Below are positions 16,644-25,335 of a DNA stretch of 64,000 nucleotides, piece by piece; position 1 is the first letter of the stretch; each line of letters opens with the position of its first letter. The position numbers and the translations under genes were made by a program. This DNA comes from Poindextera sp963719975. Lineage in GTDB: Bacteria > Pseudomonadota > Alphaproteobacteria > Caulobacterales > Caulobacteraceae. A model generated the notes under the pieces. That model was given only the letters and a program-made list of their open reading frames with translations. It was not told the DNA's origin and searched no databases. Location of the stretch: the NCBI GenBank assembly GCA_963719975.1, contig CAVRED010000009.1, positions 372,001 to 436,000 on the forward strand, given 5' to 3'.

Positions 16644-17798
16644 ATGGGGCGAACGATGACCGACGATGCTGAGGCCGGGCCGTCTGCCCTGCCGCCCCTG
16701 CCGCTTCCCGCCGGAATCCGCTCGCGGCGGGTGCGTCAGGCCAACGGGCTCGAGATGCAGGTCCTCGAGGCTGGGCGCCCCGACGATCCGTGCATCGTTC
16801 TGCTGCATGGCTTTCCCGAGCTGGCCTACAGCTGGCGGGCCGTCATGCCAGCCCTCGCGGGGGCGGGCTTCCATGTCGTGGCGCCGGATCAGCGCGGCTT
16901 TGGCCGCACCACCGGCTGGGACGACCGCTACGACGGCGATCTTGCGTCCTTCCGCCAGTTGAATCTCGTCACCGACCTGCTCGCCCTGCTGGCGGCGATG
17001 AGCATTCCGCGCGTCGCGGCCCTGGTCGGGCACGACTTTGGATCGGTCGTCGCCGCCTGGGCGGCCCTGATCCGGCCGGATGTCTTCCCGGCGGTCGTCC
17101 TGATGAGCGCGCCCTTTGCTGGGCCGCCGGCCCTGGTGGTGCGCGAGGCGCCCGCGTTCGATCTGGATCAGGCGCTGGCCGGCCTCAGTCCGCCGCGACG
17201 GCACTACACGCGTTTCTTCGGAACGCCTGGGGCGAATGCCGACATGCGCGACGCCCCACAGGGCCTGGCAGCCTTTCTGCGCGCCTACTTCCACGCCAAG
17301 AGCGGCGACTTCGCCGCCAACGCGCCCTTCCCGCTCGGAGCGCCGAGCCCCGAAGCCTTCTCCAGGTTGCCGGCCTACTACGTGATGCAGCGCGACAAGG
17401 GGATGGCGGAGACGGTGACGGCGATGGCCCCGTCGCCGGCCGAGGCCCTCGCATGCCGCTGCCTGACGGAGGAGGATCTGGCCGTCTATACGCAGGAGTT
17501 CGCCCGAACCGGATTCCAGGGCGGCCTCAACTGGTACCGCATGGCCGCCGATCCCGCGCTTCGGCTGTTCTCCGGCCGGACCATCGACGTCCCCGCAGCC
17601 TTCATCGCCGGCGCCCGCGACTGGGGAGTCTATCAGTCGCCCGGCGCATTCGAAGCGATGGCCACGCGCGCCTGCCGCCGGTTCACGGCCAGCACGCTGA
17701 TCCCAGGCGCCGGCCACTGGGTGCAACAGGAGGCGCCCGAGGCGACGTCGAGCGCCATCCTGGCCTTCGTCGCCGCGTCGTCGCCGGCGACCCGATGA
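16644..17798 (+). CDS. Epoxide hydrolase-like alpha/beta hydrolase
   Basis: The 384-residue protein has HGFPE at 55-59 (oxyanion hole), DQRGFGRT, nucleophile Asp131 in GHDFGS, an acidic Asp in GARDWG near 327 and His in GAGHWVQ near 356. The cap domain has the tyrosine motifs AYYVMQ and LNWYRM that donate protons to the epoxide. The Asp nucleophile points to epoxide hydrolase or dehalogenase rather than esterase activity. The start at 16644 has AGCAGGGA upstream; a second ATG lies 12 bases later. It diverges from the CocE-type gene over a 144-base gap, so both may respond to the same signal. Natural substrate unknown. Confidence 0.85.
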   Translation: MGRTMTDDAEAGPSALPPLPLPAGIRSRRVRQANGLEMQVLEAGRPDDPCIVLLHGFPELAYSWRAVMPALAGAGFHVVAPDQRGFGRTTGWDDRYDGDLASFRQLNLVTDLLALLAAMSIPRVAALVGHDFGSVVAAWAALIRPDVFPAVVLMSAPFAGPPALVVREAPAFDLDQALAGLSPPRRHYTRFFGTPGANADMRDAPQGLAAFLRAYFHAKSGDFAANAPFPLGAPSPEAFSRLPAYYVMQRDKGMAETVTAMAPSPAEALACRCLTEEDLAVYTQEFARTGFQGGLNWYRMAADPALRLFSGRTIDVPAAFIAGARDWGVYQSPGAFEAMATRACRRFTASTLIPGAGHWVQQEAPEATSSAILAFVAASSPATR

Positions 17799-17870
17799 CC
17801 CTTTGCGCTGACGGCCGGCGTTGGTAGCCTGGGCCCATGGGCGGCGGACGGCCGCGTCAGGGGGAGCACC

Positions 17871-18269
17871 ATGAAACACTTCGCAGTCCCGAGCCTCGGC
17901 GTCGCCTTGGCGTTGTCGCTGCTGGTTTCGCTTGCGGCCGGATCCCTCGCCCAGGCCCAGAGCGCGCCGCTCGAAACCTATGTCGCGCGGCTGAGCGACC
18001 AGGATCACTTCAATTCCTACGGCGAGCGGCTGACGACGGCGGCGGGGATCATCCGTCAGGACCGGGCGAACTACTACGAGTTCGGCAAGCGCGATCCCGA
18101 AGACACGCCGGACGCGTTCTTCTCGAGCAAGGCCAACCGCGCCCGCCTCGAGCAGATGCTGCTGCACGGCACGATCTCGCGCGAGACGAACAACGAGATC
18201 GTGAACGGCACGCCCCTGATCGTGGTCAAGGTCTGGAACAACTTCGTCGACGTCGACGTCTACCGGTGA
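17871..18269 (+). CDS. Secreted small protein of unknown function
   Basis: 132 residues with a clear Sec signal peptide (MKHFAVPSLG then a Leu/Ala core, cleavage near AQAQS, about residue 29). The mature part is soluble, with SDQDHFNSYGERLTTAAGIIRQDRANYYEF and TNNEIVNGTPLIVVKVWNNF. No Cys, no known motif. GGGGAG precedes the ATG. It is followed at 31 bases by the polyol dehydrogenase, but a periplasmic protein and a cytosolic enzyme are unlikely partners. Confidence 0.65.
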   Translation: MKHFAVPSLGVALALSLLVSLAAGSLAQAQSAPLETYVARLSDQDHFNSYGERLTTAAGIIRQDRANYYEFGKRDPEDTPDAFFSSKANRARLEQMLLHGTISRETNNEIVNGTPLIVVKVWNNFVDVDVYR

Positions 18270-18300
18270 CGCCAACGACGGGCGAGGTGACCGCCCGAGC

Positions 18301-19683
18301 GTGACGGCTTCGATCCTGCACCTGGGCCTCGGCGCGTTCCACCGGGCGCATCAGGCCGCCTATTTGCAGGCGCTGGCGAGCCTGGGTGAGCGGGACTGGC
18401 GGCTCGTCTGCGGCAACATCCGCGGCGACGGTCTCAAGGTCGAGCAGGCCCTGGTCGCCCAGCACGGTCGCTATGTGCTGGAGACGGTGTCGAGCGCCGG
18501 CGTGCGCGCCTACCAGACCATCGACGTCATCCAGCGGGTGCTTTCCTTCACACCCGACCTTGCCGCGGTGACCGCGGCGGGAGCCGATCCCGACACGCGG
18601 ATCATCTCCATGACGGTCACCGAGGCGGGCTATCACCTGAAGCCCGACATGACCCTCGAGGAGGACGCGCCCGACGTCGCCGCCGACCTGCGGACGGGCT
18701 CACACCGCACGCTCTACGGGGCCTTGAGTCTGATCCTCGGCGCCCGCATGGCCAAGGGCGCCGGACCGGTGACCCTGCTCAGCTGCGACAACCTGCGCGG
18801 CAACGGCCGGCGCCTGTCAGCGGGGCTGCGCGCCTTCCTCGCCGCCCGCGGCGAGCATGCGTTGCTGGCGTGGTGCGCGCAAAACGTCACGACCCCGAGC
18901 AGCATGGTAGACCGGATCACGCCCGGGCCTCCGCCGGAGCTCGGCGCGCGCGTTCGCGCGGCGGTGGGCTGGGCCGACCAAGCGCCGGTGATGGCGGAAG
19001 ACTTTCACCAGTGGGTGATCGAGGACGACTTCGCCGCCGGCCGGCCGCGGCTCGAGAGGGTTGGCGTGCAATTCGTGGACGACGTGGCCCCTTATGAAGA
19101 GGCCAAAATCCGCATCCTCAACGCCAGCCACAGCGCCATCGCCTGGGCTGGCGTGCTCAAAGGCTACGAATTCATCCATCAGGGAGCGGCCGACCCCGCG
19201 ATCGCAGCGCTCGCCCGCGCGTTCATCATCGATGCGGCGATCCCCTGCCTTTCGCCCAGCCCCATCGACCTTGCAGCCTATGGCGCCACGACCCTGTCGC
19301 GGTTCGCAAACGCGGAGATCCGCGACACCAACCAGCGGGTGGCCGCCGACAGCTGGGCCAAGCTGGCTGGCTTCATCGCCCCGACGCTCGGCGACTGCCT
19401 GGCGAGCCGCGTCGGGCTCGACAGCGCGGCCATGCCGCCGGCCCTCTTCCTCGTCTTCATGCGGCGCTGGGCGGAGGGAAGGCTGCCCTTCCGCTACGAA
19501 GACCAGAGCCTGGACCCCGCCGCGATGCGCGGCATCCTCGATGCCGACGACCCTGCGGGCGCCCTTAGCGCCGAGCACCGGTTCTGGCATGACAGCGCCG
19601 GAGACGCCCGACTGGCCGACGCTGTTCGCCGGGCGCTGCCGCGGGTGGAGTCCATGCTTGGCGGCGGCCGCACGGCCGGCTAG
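18301..19683 (+). CDS. Polyol dehydrogenase, mannitol dehydrogenase family (D-arabinitol 4-dehydrogenase-like)
   Basis: The 460-residue protein starts at GTG. The N-terminal NAD-binding half opens with LHLGLGAFHRAHQ, and the C-terminal helical half carries the catalytic Lys269 in KIRILNASHS. MVDRITPGP and EDFHQWVIEDDF are hallmarks of the mannitol/fructuronate dehydrogenase family. The length and the SSMVDRITP form resemble D-arabinitol 4-dehydrogenase, but D-mannitol, fructuronate or tagaturonate cannot be ruled out. It acts in the cytoplasm, oxidising a polyol to a ketose with NAD. No transporter or sugar kinase is next to it. Confidence 0.82.
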   Translation: MTASILHLGLGAFHRAHQAAYLQALASLGERDWRLVCGNIRGDGLKVEQALVAQHGRYVLETVSSAGVRAYQTIDVIQRVLSFTPDLAAVTAAGADPDTRIISMTVTEAGYHLKPDMTLEEDAPDVAADLRTGSHRTLYGALSLILGARMAKGAGPVTLLSCDNLRGNGRRLSAGLRAFLAARGEHALLAWCAQNVTTPSSMVDRITPGPPPELGARVRAAVGWADQAPVMAEDFHQWVIEDDFAAGRPRLERVGVQFVDDVAPYEEAKIRILNASHSAIAWAGVLKGYEFIHQGAADPAIAALARAFIIDAAIPCLSPSPIDLAAYGATTLSRFANAEIRDTNQRVAADSWAKLAGFIAPTLGDCLASRVGLDSAAMPPALFLVFMRRWAEGRLPFRYEDQSLDPAAMRGILDADDPAGALSAEHRFWHDSAGDARLADAVRRALPRVESMLGGGRTAG

Positions 19684-19702
19684 GCCAACCACGCGCCGAC
19701 CG

Positions 19703-19915
19703 TCAGGCGGGCTCAGCCCCGCGGGTCAGAGACGCGACCACCGCACGAAGAAGGCGCGCACGGTCACGGCCAAGGCTGGGCGCCTTGAGCTCCTCGATCG
19801 CGCCGGCGAGCGGCTCGCCGCGATGGCGGTTCCCGAGGAAGAATATCTCCGAGCGGACGGCGTCAGCGGAGTCCGCCCGGCTGAACAGGCCGGTGAGGGC
19901 GCCAAGAAGGGTCAT
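19703..19915 (-). CDS. Small hypothetical protein, 70 residues
   Basis: It starts MTLLGALTGLFSRADSADAV and ends VVASLTRGAEPA. Helical, mixed charge, no signal. Its ATG overlaps the stop of the upstream gene (ATGA), implying translational coupling. I recognise no family. Three residues before the end of the polyol dehydrogenase gene separate the two convergent units. Confidence 0.55.
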   Translation of the reverse strand: MTLLGALTGLFSRADSADAVRSEIFFLGNRHRGEPLAGAIEELKAPSLGRDRARLLRAVVASLTRGAEPA

Positions 19916-20314
19916 CCTGCGGCGTCGAGGAGGCCGGCCGACGAGCCGCGGGCTTCGAACTCGGCGGAATACGGCTCGAGCGAGACGAGGTCGATCTCGA
20001 TCTCGCGCCCATCCTCCAGCCGCAAGTGCGCGGCCACCGAGCACGGCTCGTCGATGGCGCTGGGCGCTGAATTCGACGAGGGCCGAGAAGTCGCCTTCCA
20101 TCTGGCCGCTGCCGGTCTTCATGGGACCGCGTGCGAACACGTCGAGTTCGTAGGTGGCGACGATGGAACCGCCGGACCAAACCAGGGCGCCCTCGCCACG
20201 CAGCGCGGCCAGCAGCTTCATCTGCGCGCCCCGCCCGGACCGCCAGAGGCGGCTCGACTGCGCTCGATGCGGCGATGCTGGGCGCTGGTCGGCGCCTTGC
20301 GGGCTTTCGCTCAT
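19912..20314 (-). CDS. Small hypothetical protein, about 133 residues; one frameshift
   Basis: The N-terminal part contains LLAALRGEGALVWSGGSIVATYELDVF, a beta-strand-rich segment, then METGDFSALVEFSA-like sequence. An extra C near 20066 (GCCCAGC) moves the continuation to AIDEPCSVAAHLRLEDGREIE and a stop that overlaps the next start by ATGA. The 403-base length is one over a multiple of three, fitting a single insertion. The LRLxDGREIEIDL motif recurs, as I recall, in short uncharacterised Caulobacterales proteins. The start (MSESPQG at 20314, or MKLLAAL at 20221) is uncertain. Confidence 0.55.
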
Positions 20315-20492
20315 GTTTCAGCTTTCAGGAGCGGTGAGGAAGACGCGCGGAGCGCGGCGATTTCCCACCTTGTCCGGCGTCGAGCCGGCTTTCCTTTGTG
20401 TTGATCATAGCACGTCTGGGGCCGCGACGCCCTGATATTCGCCGGCCCGAGCGCCCCAACGAGCATGGCGCCGGCTGGCCTGCGCCCCTATC

Positions 20493-20699
20493 ATGGTCGC
20501 CATGGAAACCGACTTTCAGGTGCTCCAGCGATGGCGCGACCTGCGCGCCATGCTGATCGATCAGTTGGACATGTTCGAGAAGGGCTCGCTCGTCCTCCGC
20601 TCAAATGGCGTGAACCTGTCGGCGTCGGCTATCGCTGACCTGAAGCGCAACATCCTCGAGTTCGACGGGCTGATCGCCAAGGGCGAAGCCGACGCCTAG
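20493..20699 (+). CDS. Small hypothetical protein, 65-68 residues
   Basis: The protein reads METDFQVLQRWRDLRAMLID onward and ends LIAKGEADA. It looks like a helical hairpin without signal or membrane segment. The ATG at 20502 or 20493 could start it; neither has a strong ribosome site. Its stop TAG shares the palindrome CTAG (20696-20699) with the stop of the convergent cupin gene. Confidence 0.6.
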   Translation: MVAMETDFQVLQRWRDLRAMLIDQLDMFEKGSLVLRSNGVNLSASAIADLKRNILEFDGLIAKGEADA

Positions 20700-22393
20700 G
20701 GCGAGTCGCCTGGGTAGGTCTTGTACCCATCGTTCGGCCACAGGAAGTTGGTGTGGGTGATGGTCACGCTGAAGTCGAGCGCCTTGACCTGGTGCCACCA
20801 GCCGATCGGCATGAAGATGATCTCGCCTGGCTCGAGGGTGACGTCATAGATGCGGACGCCGGCCAGGCGCGGATAGCGCGCGAGGTCGAGCGCAGGATCG
20901 TCCAGGTCGAAGGTCTCGCTGAACACATGGCGGGTGTTGTAGAGCCGTCCGACCTCGGCCGAGGGGACGATCTTCAGCCGTTTGCGGCCGGTGACCTGGG
21001 CGATCAGGTTGTTGGTCAGATCGTGGTGCAGCGAGGTGGTCGTTCCCGCCGGCCCGATCCACATCATGCCGGCGGCCGGCCCGATCTCGCGGGTGAGGAA
21101 CTTGTCCAGGCGTCCGAGGTCCTTGCTCAGCACCGACAGCGCCTCGGCGTTCCGCTCTGAGTTGTAGGCGGTGATGTAGGCGTCGTTTCCGGGCTCGCCG
21201 ATCAGCGCCATGAAGGCGCCGAACGGGGCGGTCCGGCGATGGACGTCCTTCTCCTCCTCAAAGCGCGGGTTGCCGGCGCGGCCACCCTGGTACTCGATCA
21301 CCCGCTCGCCGACGGTCTTGGCGAGGTACTCCGGCGTCCAGCGCCGCAACGCCGGCCAATCGGCCATCTCGCCGGTCAGGACCACCGGCCGGTTGGTCGC
21401 ATAGTAGCGCTCGAGGAACTCTTCTCCGCTCAGGCCCGCGCGCCGATCGATCGCCGCAGCCGCGGGCGCGAGCGACCGTTGCCGCTCGACGGTCTCGAGC
21501 AGCCACTCGCGTTTGCGCAATGCGGCGGCCGCGGCGCCCGGGCCGGCAGCGGCGTCGGGCTCGACGGGCGGCCGCTCGGCCGGGTCGGAGAGCGGCGCGG
21601 GCGGAACGCCGGGCGCGCGCCGCCGGTCGAACGGCTTGAGCCTGAGCTTGGCCCGGTGGTCGTCGATCAGCGCTTGCCCGGAGGCGTCGACGCCGCGGTA
21701 GTAGTGCTTCTGCCAGCGGTCGGCCGGGGCCTTCGGCGGGTTGTCGCGCATAGCCACGTGGAAGGCGTCGCGCGAGGCGCTCCATTCGAGAAACCGGCGG
21801 CGGAGCTCGGGATCGGCGTCCAGCGACTGGAACTCCGGCTCGAACCCCTCGAGCGCCGCGCGCTCGAGCGGAAAGAAGAAGCCGATCGGCTCGCCCGCTT
21901 CGAAGCGGATGCGCGCGCCTTTGCGGGTGAAACGCCAGTTCATCGTGAAGGTGAACGGCGACCAATCGGTCTCGATGACGCCTGTCAGCGCCTGGATCGC
22001 GTCCTTCTGCCGGTTGGGCGAAGGGCCGATCCACAGGTTCCAGCCCGGCGGGGTGCGGAAGATTCCCTCGATGTGGAAGGTGATCACGCCCTGGCCGAAG
22101 AGAGAGACGGGCGCCTGTCTTGGCTCTGCGCCCGGGTCCAGCCAGATCGTGACGCCCTCCGGGCCGGTCTCGCCGTTCCATTCGGCCTCGAACCCGCAAG
22201 GGCTCAAGACCTCCCAGCCGTGGGCGTTGGCGATGTTGAGCGGCAGGCAACGGCGGGCGAACGACTCCGGCGTCGCATCCATCCAGGCGCGCGTCGCCGG
22301 CGCCGGCCGGATCAGCGGCGCCCAGCCGGGATGCAGGTAGCAGATCAGCTCCACGTCGAGGACCGCCGGCCGTTCATCATCGGTCCCCACCAT
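20696..22393 (-). CDS. DUF6065 domain fused to cupin-8/JmjC-type dioxygenase
   Basis: 565 residues. The N-terminal 250 residues (LICYLHPGWAPLIRPA ... AHGWEVLSPCGFEAEWNG ... KGARIRFEAGEPIGFFFP) match the uncharacterised DUF6065 pattern. After a Pro/Ala-rich linker (about 260-300), the C-terminal half is a cupin_8 domain: FLERYYATNRPVVL, then the Fe(II) site H456-x-D458 in LHHDLTN and H534 in GWWHQV, with RKRLKIVPS between. It is predicted to be a 2-oxoglutarate/Fe(II) hydroxylase acting on a protein or small molecule. The fusion suggests that the DUF6065 part recognises the same substrate. Long, uninterrupted, and convergent with a tiny ORF. Substrate unknown. Confidence 0.8.
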   Translation of the reverse strand: MVGTDDERPAVLDVELICYLHPGWAPLIRPAPATRAWMDATPESFARRCLPLNIANAHGWEVLSPCGFEAEWNGETGPEGVTIWLDPGAEPRQAPVSLFGQGVITFHIEGIFRTPPGWNLWIGPSPNRQKDAIQALTGVIETDWSPFTFTMNWRFTRKGARIRFEAGEPIGFFFPLERAALEGFEPEFQSLDADPELRRRFLEWSASRDAFHVAMRDNPPKAPADRWQKHYYRGVDASGQALIDDHRAKLRLKPFDRRRAPGVPPAPLSDPAERPPVEPDAAAGPGAAAAALRKREWLLETVERQRSLAPAAAAIDRRAGLSGEEFLERYYATNRPVVLTGEMADWPALRRWTPEYLAKTVGERVIEYQGGRAGNPRFEEEKDVHRRTAPFGAFMALIGEPGNDAYITAYNSERNAEALSVLSKDLGRLDKFLTREIGPAAGMMWIGPAGTTTSLHHDLTNNLIAQVTGRKRLKIVPSAEVGRLYNTRHVFSETFDLDDPALDLARYPRLAGVRIYDVTLEPGEIIFMPIGWWHQVKALDFSVTITHTNFLWPNDGYKTYPGDSP

Positions 22394-22459
22394 AGCGCCA
22401 GACGAGGGGCGGCTGGCTAGACCTCTGGCCTTCGCTCTCGCGCCCGTCTAAATGCCGGC

Positions 22460-25084
22460 ATGCGCACAGAAACGCCCGCTCCGGTCCGGCTGGCCGACTA
22501 TCAGCCGCCCGCCTTTCTCGTCGACGACATCCATCTGGACGTCCGTCTCGACCCGTCCGCCACCCGCGTGAAGGCGCGCCTGAACCTCAGACGGAACGGC
22601 GGCCACACCGCGCCGCTGGTGCTGGACGGCGTGCGGCTGAAGCCGATCAGCATCGCCCTCGACGGCCGCGCGCTCGAGCCCGGCGACTACACGCTGGACG
22701 ACGAGCACCTGACGATCGCCCCGGCGCCCGACGCCTTTCTGCTGGAGACCGAGGTCGAGATCGACCCGGCGAACAACACCGCGCTCGAGGGGCTCTACAT
22801 CTCGGCGGGGCGTTTCTGCACCCAGTGCGAGCCCGAGGGGTTCCGCAAGATCACCTGGTTCCCGGACCGACCGGACGTGCTGGCCCGCTACACGGTCCGC
22901 ATCGAGGCGGACGCAGCGGCCTACCCGCGCCTCCTGTCCAACGGGAACCTGATGGAGTCGGGCAAGTCGCCGGGCGGCCGGCACTTCGCGGTGTGGAACG
23001 ACCCCTTCCCCAAGCCGAGCTATCTGTTCGCGCTCGTGGCCGGCGAACTCGACGAGCTGGCCGACACGCTGGTGACCATGAGCGGGCGCACGGTCCAGCT
23101 GCGCATCTTCGTCGACACCGGCATGGCCGAGCGGGCGACCTACGCCATGAATTCGCTGAAACGGGCGATGAAGTGGGACGAGGAGGTGTTCGGCCGCGAG
23201 TACGACCTCGACCTGTTCATGGTCGTCGCCGTGCGCGACTTCAATTTCGGGGCGATGGAGAACAAGGGGCTGAACATCTTCAACGCCTCGCTTCTGCTCG
23301 CCGAACCGGAGACCGCGACCGACGCCGACTACGAGCGCATCGAGAGCGTGATCGCGCACGAGTACTTCCACAACTGGACGGGCGATCGGGTCACCTGCCG
23401 CGACTGGTTCCAGCTGTGCCTGAAGGAGGGGCTGACCGTCTTCCGCGACCAGAGCTTCTCGGCCGATCAGCGCGGACATGCGGTCAAGCGCATCCAGGAC
23501 GTGCGCATCCTGCGTGCGCGCCAATTCCCCGAGGACGCCGGTCCCCTCGCCCACTCTGTTCGCCCGTCGAGCTTCGTCAAAATCGACAACTTCTACACCG
23601 CGACCATCTACGAGAAGGGCGCGGAAGTCATCCGTATGCTGAAGACGCTGCTGGGCGATACGACGTTCCGGCAAGGCATGGACCTCTATTTCGAGCGCTG
23701 GGACGGGCACGCGACGACCGTCGAGGCTTTCATCCAGTGCTTTGCCGACGTCTCCGGCCGCGACCTCGGCGAATTCTTCGCCTGGTACGAGCAGGCCGGA
23801 ACCCCGCACCTGTCGATCGCCCAGCACTACGACGAGACCAACCAGACATTGGACCTGGTGATCGAGCAGTCGATTCCGCCCACGCCCGGCCAGACCGAGA
23901 AGCGGCCGGCGACGATCCCGATCGCGATCGGGCTGCTGGACGACGACGGGCGGCCACTGAACTTTCGTCCGCCGGGGGCGGAGGAGCCGGTCGAGCAGGC
24001 GGTGATCGTGGTCGACCGAGCGCATACGGCGGTCAGGCTCGAAGGCGTGGCCTCGCGGCCGGTGCTCTCGTCCCTTCGCGGCTTTTCGGCGCCGGTGAAG
24101 CTTTCGACCGATGCGCCCTCCAAGGACCGCTACGTGCTGATGGCGTCCGACCCCGACCTGTTCAACCGCTGGGAGGCCGGCCAGGAGCTGGCGCGGGACC
24201 TGATCCTGGCGCGCGCGGCGGGGGCGCCGGACGAGGTCGGCGAGGAGCGGTTCGCGGCCGCCATGGGCCGGGCGCTGAGCGACCAGTCGGCCGAGCCGGC
24301 GTTCAAGGCCCAGGCGCTCAACCTGCCGAGCGAGAACGACCTGGCGATGGCGCGCGACCCGGCCGATCCCGCCGCCATCCATGCCGCGCGCGAGGCCCTG
24401 CGCACGCGCCTCGCCGTGCACCTCGGCGACCTGTTGCGCCGCCTGCACGGCGGCTTGCAGGAAGCAGGCGAGTTCTCGCTCGACGCCGAGGCGGCCGGCC
24501 GGCGCGCCCTGCGCAACGAGGCGCTGGATCTGCTGGCGGCCGATCCATCCGCGGAGAACCGCGAGCGCGCGCTCGGCCACTTCCGCGCTGCGGCCAACAT
24601 GACCGACGCGATCGGCGGCCTCTATGCGCTGATGTTGATGGGCGGCTCCGAGTTCGACACCGCGCTGGACGAGTTCTACGAGCGCTGGAAGCACGAGCCC
24701 CTGGTCATCGACAAGTGGTTCAGAATCCAGGCGATGAGCCCAGCCGAGGACGCGCTCGGCCGCGTGCTGGGGCTGACCGCCCATCCCGGCTTCGATGCGC
24801 GCAACCCGAACCGGTTCCGCGCGCTCGTGCAGACGTTCGCGAACGGCAACCCGGTGCGCTTCCACGACCCCTCGGGCGCCGGATACCGCTTCGTGGCAGA
24901 CCAGATCCTGGCCGTCGACGGCGCCAACCCGAGCCTCGCGGCCCGGCTGGTCGAGACGCTGTGCGGCTGGCGCCGCTACGGGCCGGAGCTGGGCGCGATG
25001 ATGAAGACCGAGCTGGAGCGGATCGTCGAGACGCCCGGCCTGTCCAAGAACGTCCTTGAACTCGCCAGCCTGGCGTTGGCGTAG
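22460..25084 (+). CDS. pepN: Aminopeptidase N (M1 family)
   Basis: The uninterrupted 874-residue protein has the length of E. coli PepN. The exopeptidase motif GAMEN is at 264-268 and the zinc site HEYFHNW is at 300-306 (His300, His304), with the third ligand Glu about 323 in LKEGLTVF. The tyrosine that stabilises the transition state falls in the YTATIYEKGAEV region. It is a cytoplasmic zinc enzyme that releases N-terminal amino acids in peptide turnover. The start ATG is preceded by GCCGGC with no strong ribosome site. It is divergent from the DUF6065/cupin gene, 66 bases apart. Confidence 0.95.
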   Translation: MRTETPAPVRLADYQPPAFLVDDIHLDVRLDPSATRVKARLNLRRNGGHTAPLVLDGVRLKPISIALDGRALEPGDYTLDDEHLTIAPAPDAFLLETEVEIDPANNTALEGLYISAGRFCTQCEPEGFRKITWFPDRPDVLARYTVRIEADAAAYPRLLSNGNLMESGKSPGGRHFAVWNDPFPKPSYLFALVAGELDELADTLVTMSGRTVQLRIFVDTGMAERATYAMNSLKRAMKWDEEVFGREYDLDLFMVVAVRDFNFGAMENKGLNIFNASLLLAEPETATDADYERIESVIAHEYFHNWTGDRVTCRDWFQLCLKEGLTVFRDQSFSADQRGHAVKRIQDVRILRARQFPEDAGPLAHSVRPSSFVKIDNFYTATIYEKGAEVIRMLKTLLGDTTFRQGMDLYFERWDGHATTVEAFIQCFADVSGRDLGEFFAWYEQAGTPHLSIAQHYDETNQTLDLVIEQSIPPTPGQTEKRPATIPIAIGLLDDDGRPLNFRPPGAEEPVEQAVIVVDRAHTAVRLEGVASRPVLSSLRGFSAPVKLSTDAPSKDRYVLMASDPDLFNRWEAGQELARDLILARAAGAPDEVGEERFAAAMGRALSDQSAEPAFKAQALNLPSENDLAMARDPADPAAIHAAREALRTRLAVHLGDLLRRLHGGLQEAGEFSLDAEAAGRRALRNEALDLLAADPSAENRERALGHFRAAANMTDAIGGLYALMLMGGSEFDTALDEFYERWKHEPLVIDKWFRIQAMSPAEDALGRVLGLTAHPGFDARNPNRFRALVQTFANGNPVRFHDPSGAGYRFVADQILAVDGANPSLAARLVETLCGWRRYGPELGAMMKTELERIVETPGLSKNVLELASLALA

Positions 25085-25108
25085 GCGCTTACGCCAAGGC
25101 CCCAGGTT

Positions 25109-25175
25109 CGGCGCCCTTCTCCCCTCGAGGGAGAAGGTGGCCGGGCGAATGCCCGGTCGGATGAGGGGCCGCGCC
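25109..25175. repeat. Intergenic palindromic repeat, family A, left copy
   Basis: It contains CGCCCTTCTCCC, CTCGAGGGAGAAGGTGG, CCGGGCGAATGCCCGG and TCGGATGAGGGGCCGCGCC. This is the inverse of the copy at 25241-25304; the two flank a 65-base centre and could form a very long stem. The 250-base gap between pepN and the PEBP gene holds only these elements. Confidence 0.75.
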
Positions 25176-25240
25176 GTGCGGGGTGACTAGCGCGCCTGCT
25201 CGGATCGAGCCTGTCGGTATCGCTCCAATCACCACCCTCG

Positions 25241-25304
25241 GCGCGGCCCCTCATCCGTCTCGCTAGCGCGAGCCACCTTCTCCCTCGAGGGAAGAAGGCG
25301 CGCC
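25241..25304. repeat. Intergenic palindromic repeat, family A, right copy
   Basis: The order is GCGCGGCCCCTCATCCGTCT, CGCTAGCGCGAG, CCACCTTCTCCC, TCGAGGGAAGAAGG, the same family as the element at 100-156. It lies between convergent genes, so it may act as a transcription end for both. Confidence 0.75.
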
Positions 25305-25335
25305 AATCTCGAAGGGCTCAGGAGTCGTCGAGCAG

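Noticed and set aside
16500..18275. Upstream extension of the CocE-type hydrolase to 1150 residues
   Set aside because: It would run through the epoxide-hydrolase-like and secreted-protein genes on the other strand; a good ribosome site and normal family length support 16499.
22448..24865. 805-codon open frame opposite pepN
   Set aside because: PepN has all zinc and GAMEN motifs on the plus strand; the minus frame is a shadow rich in Arg, Gly and Val.
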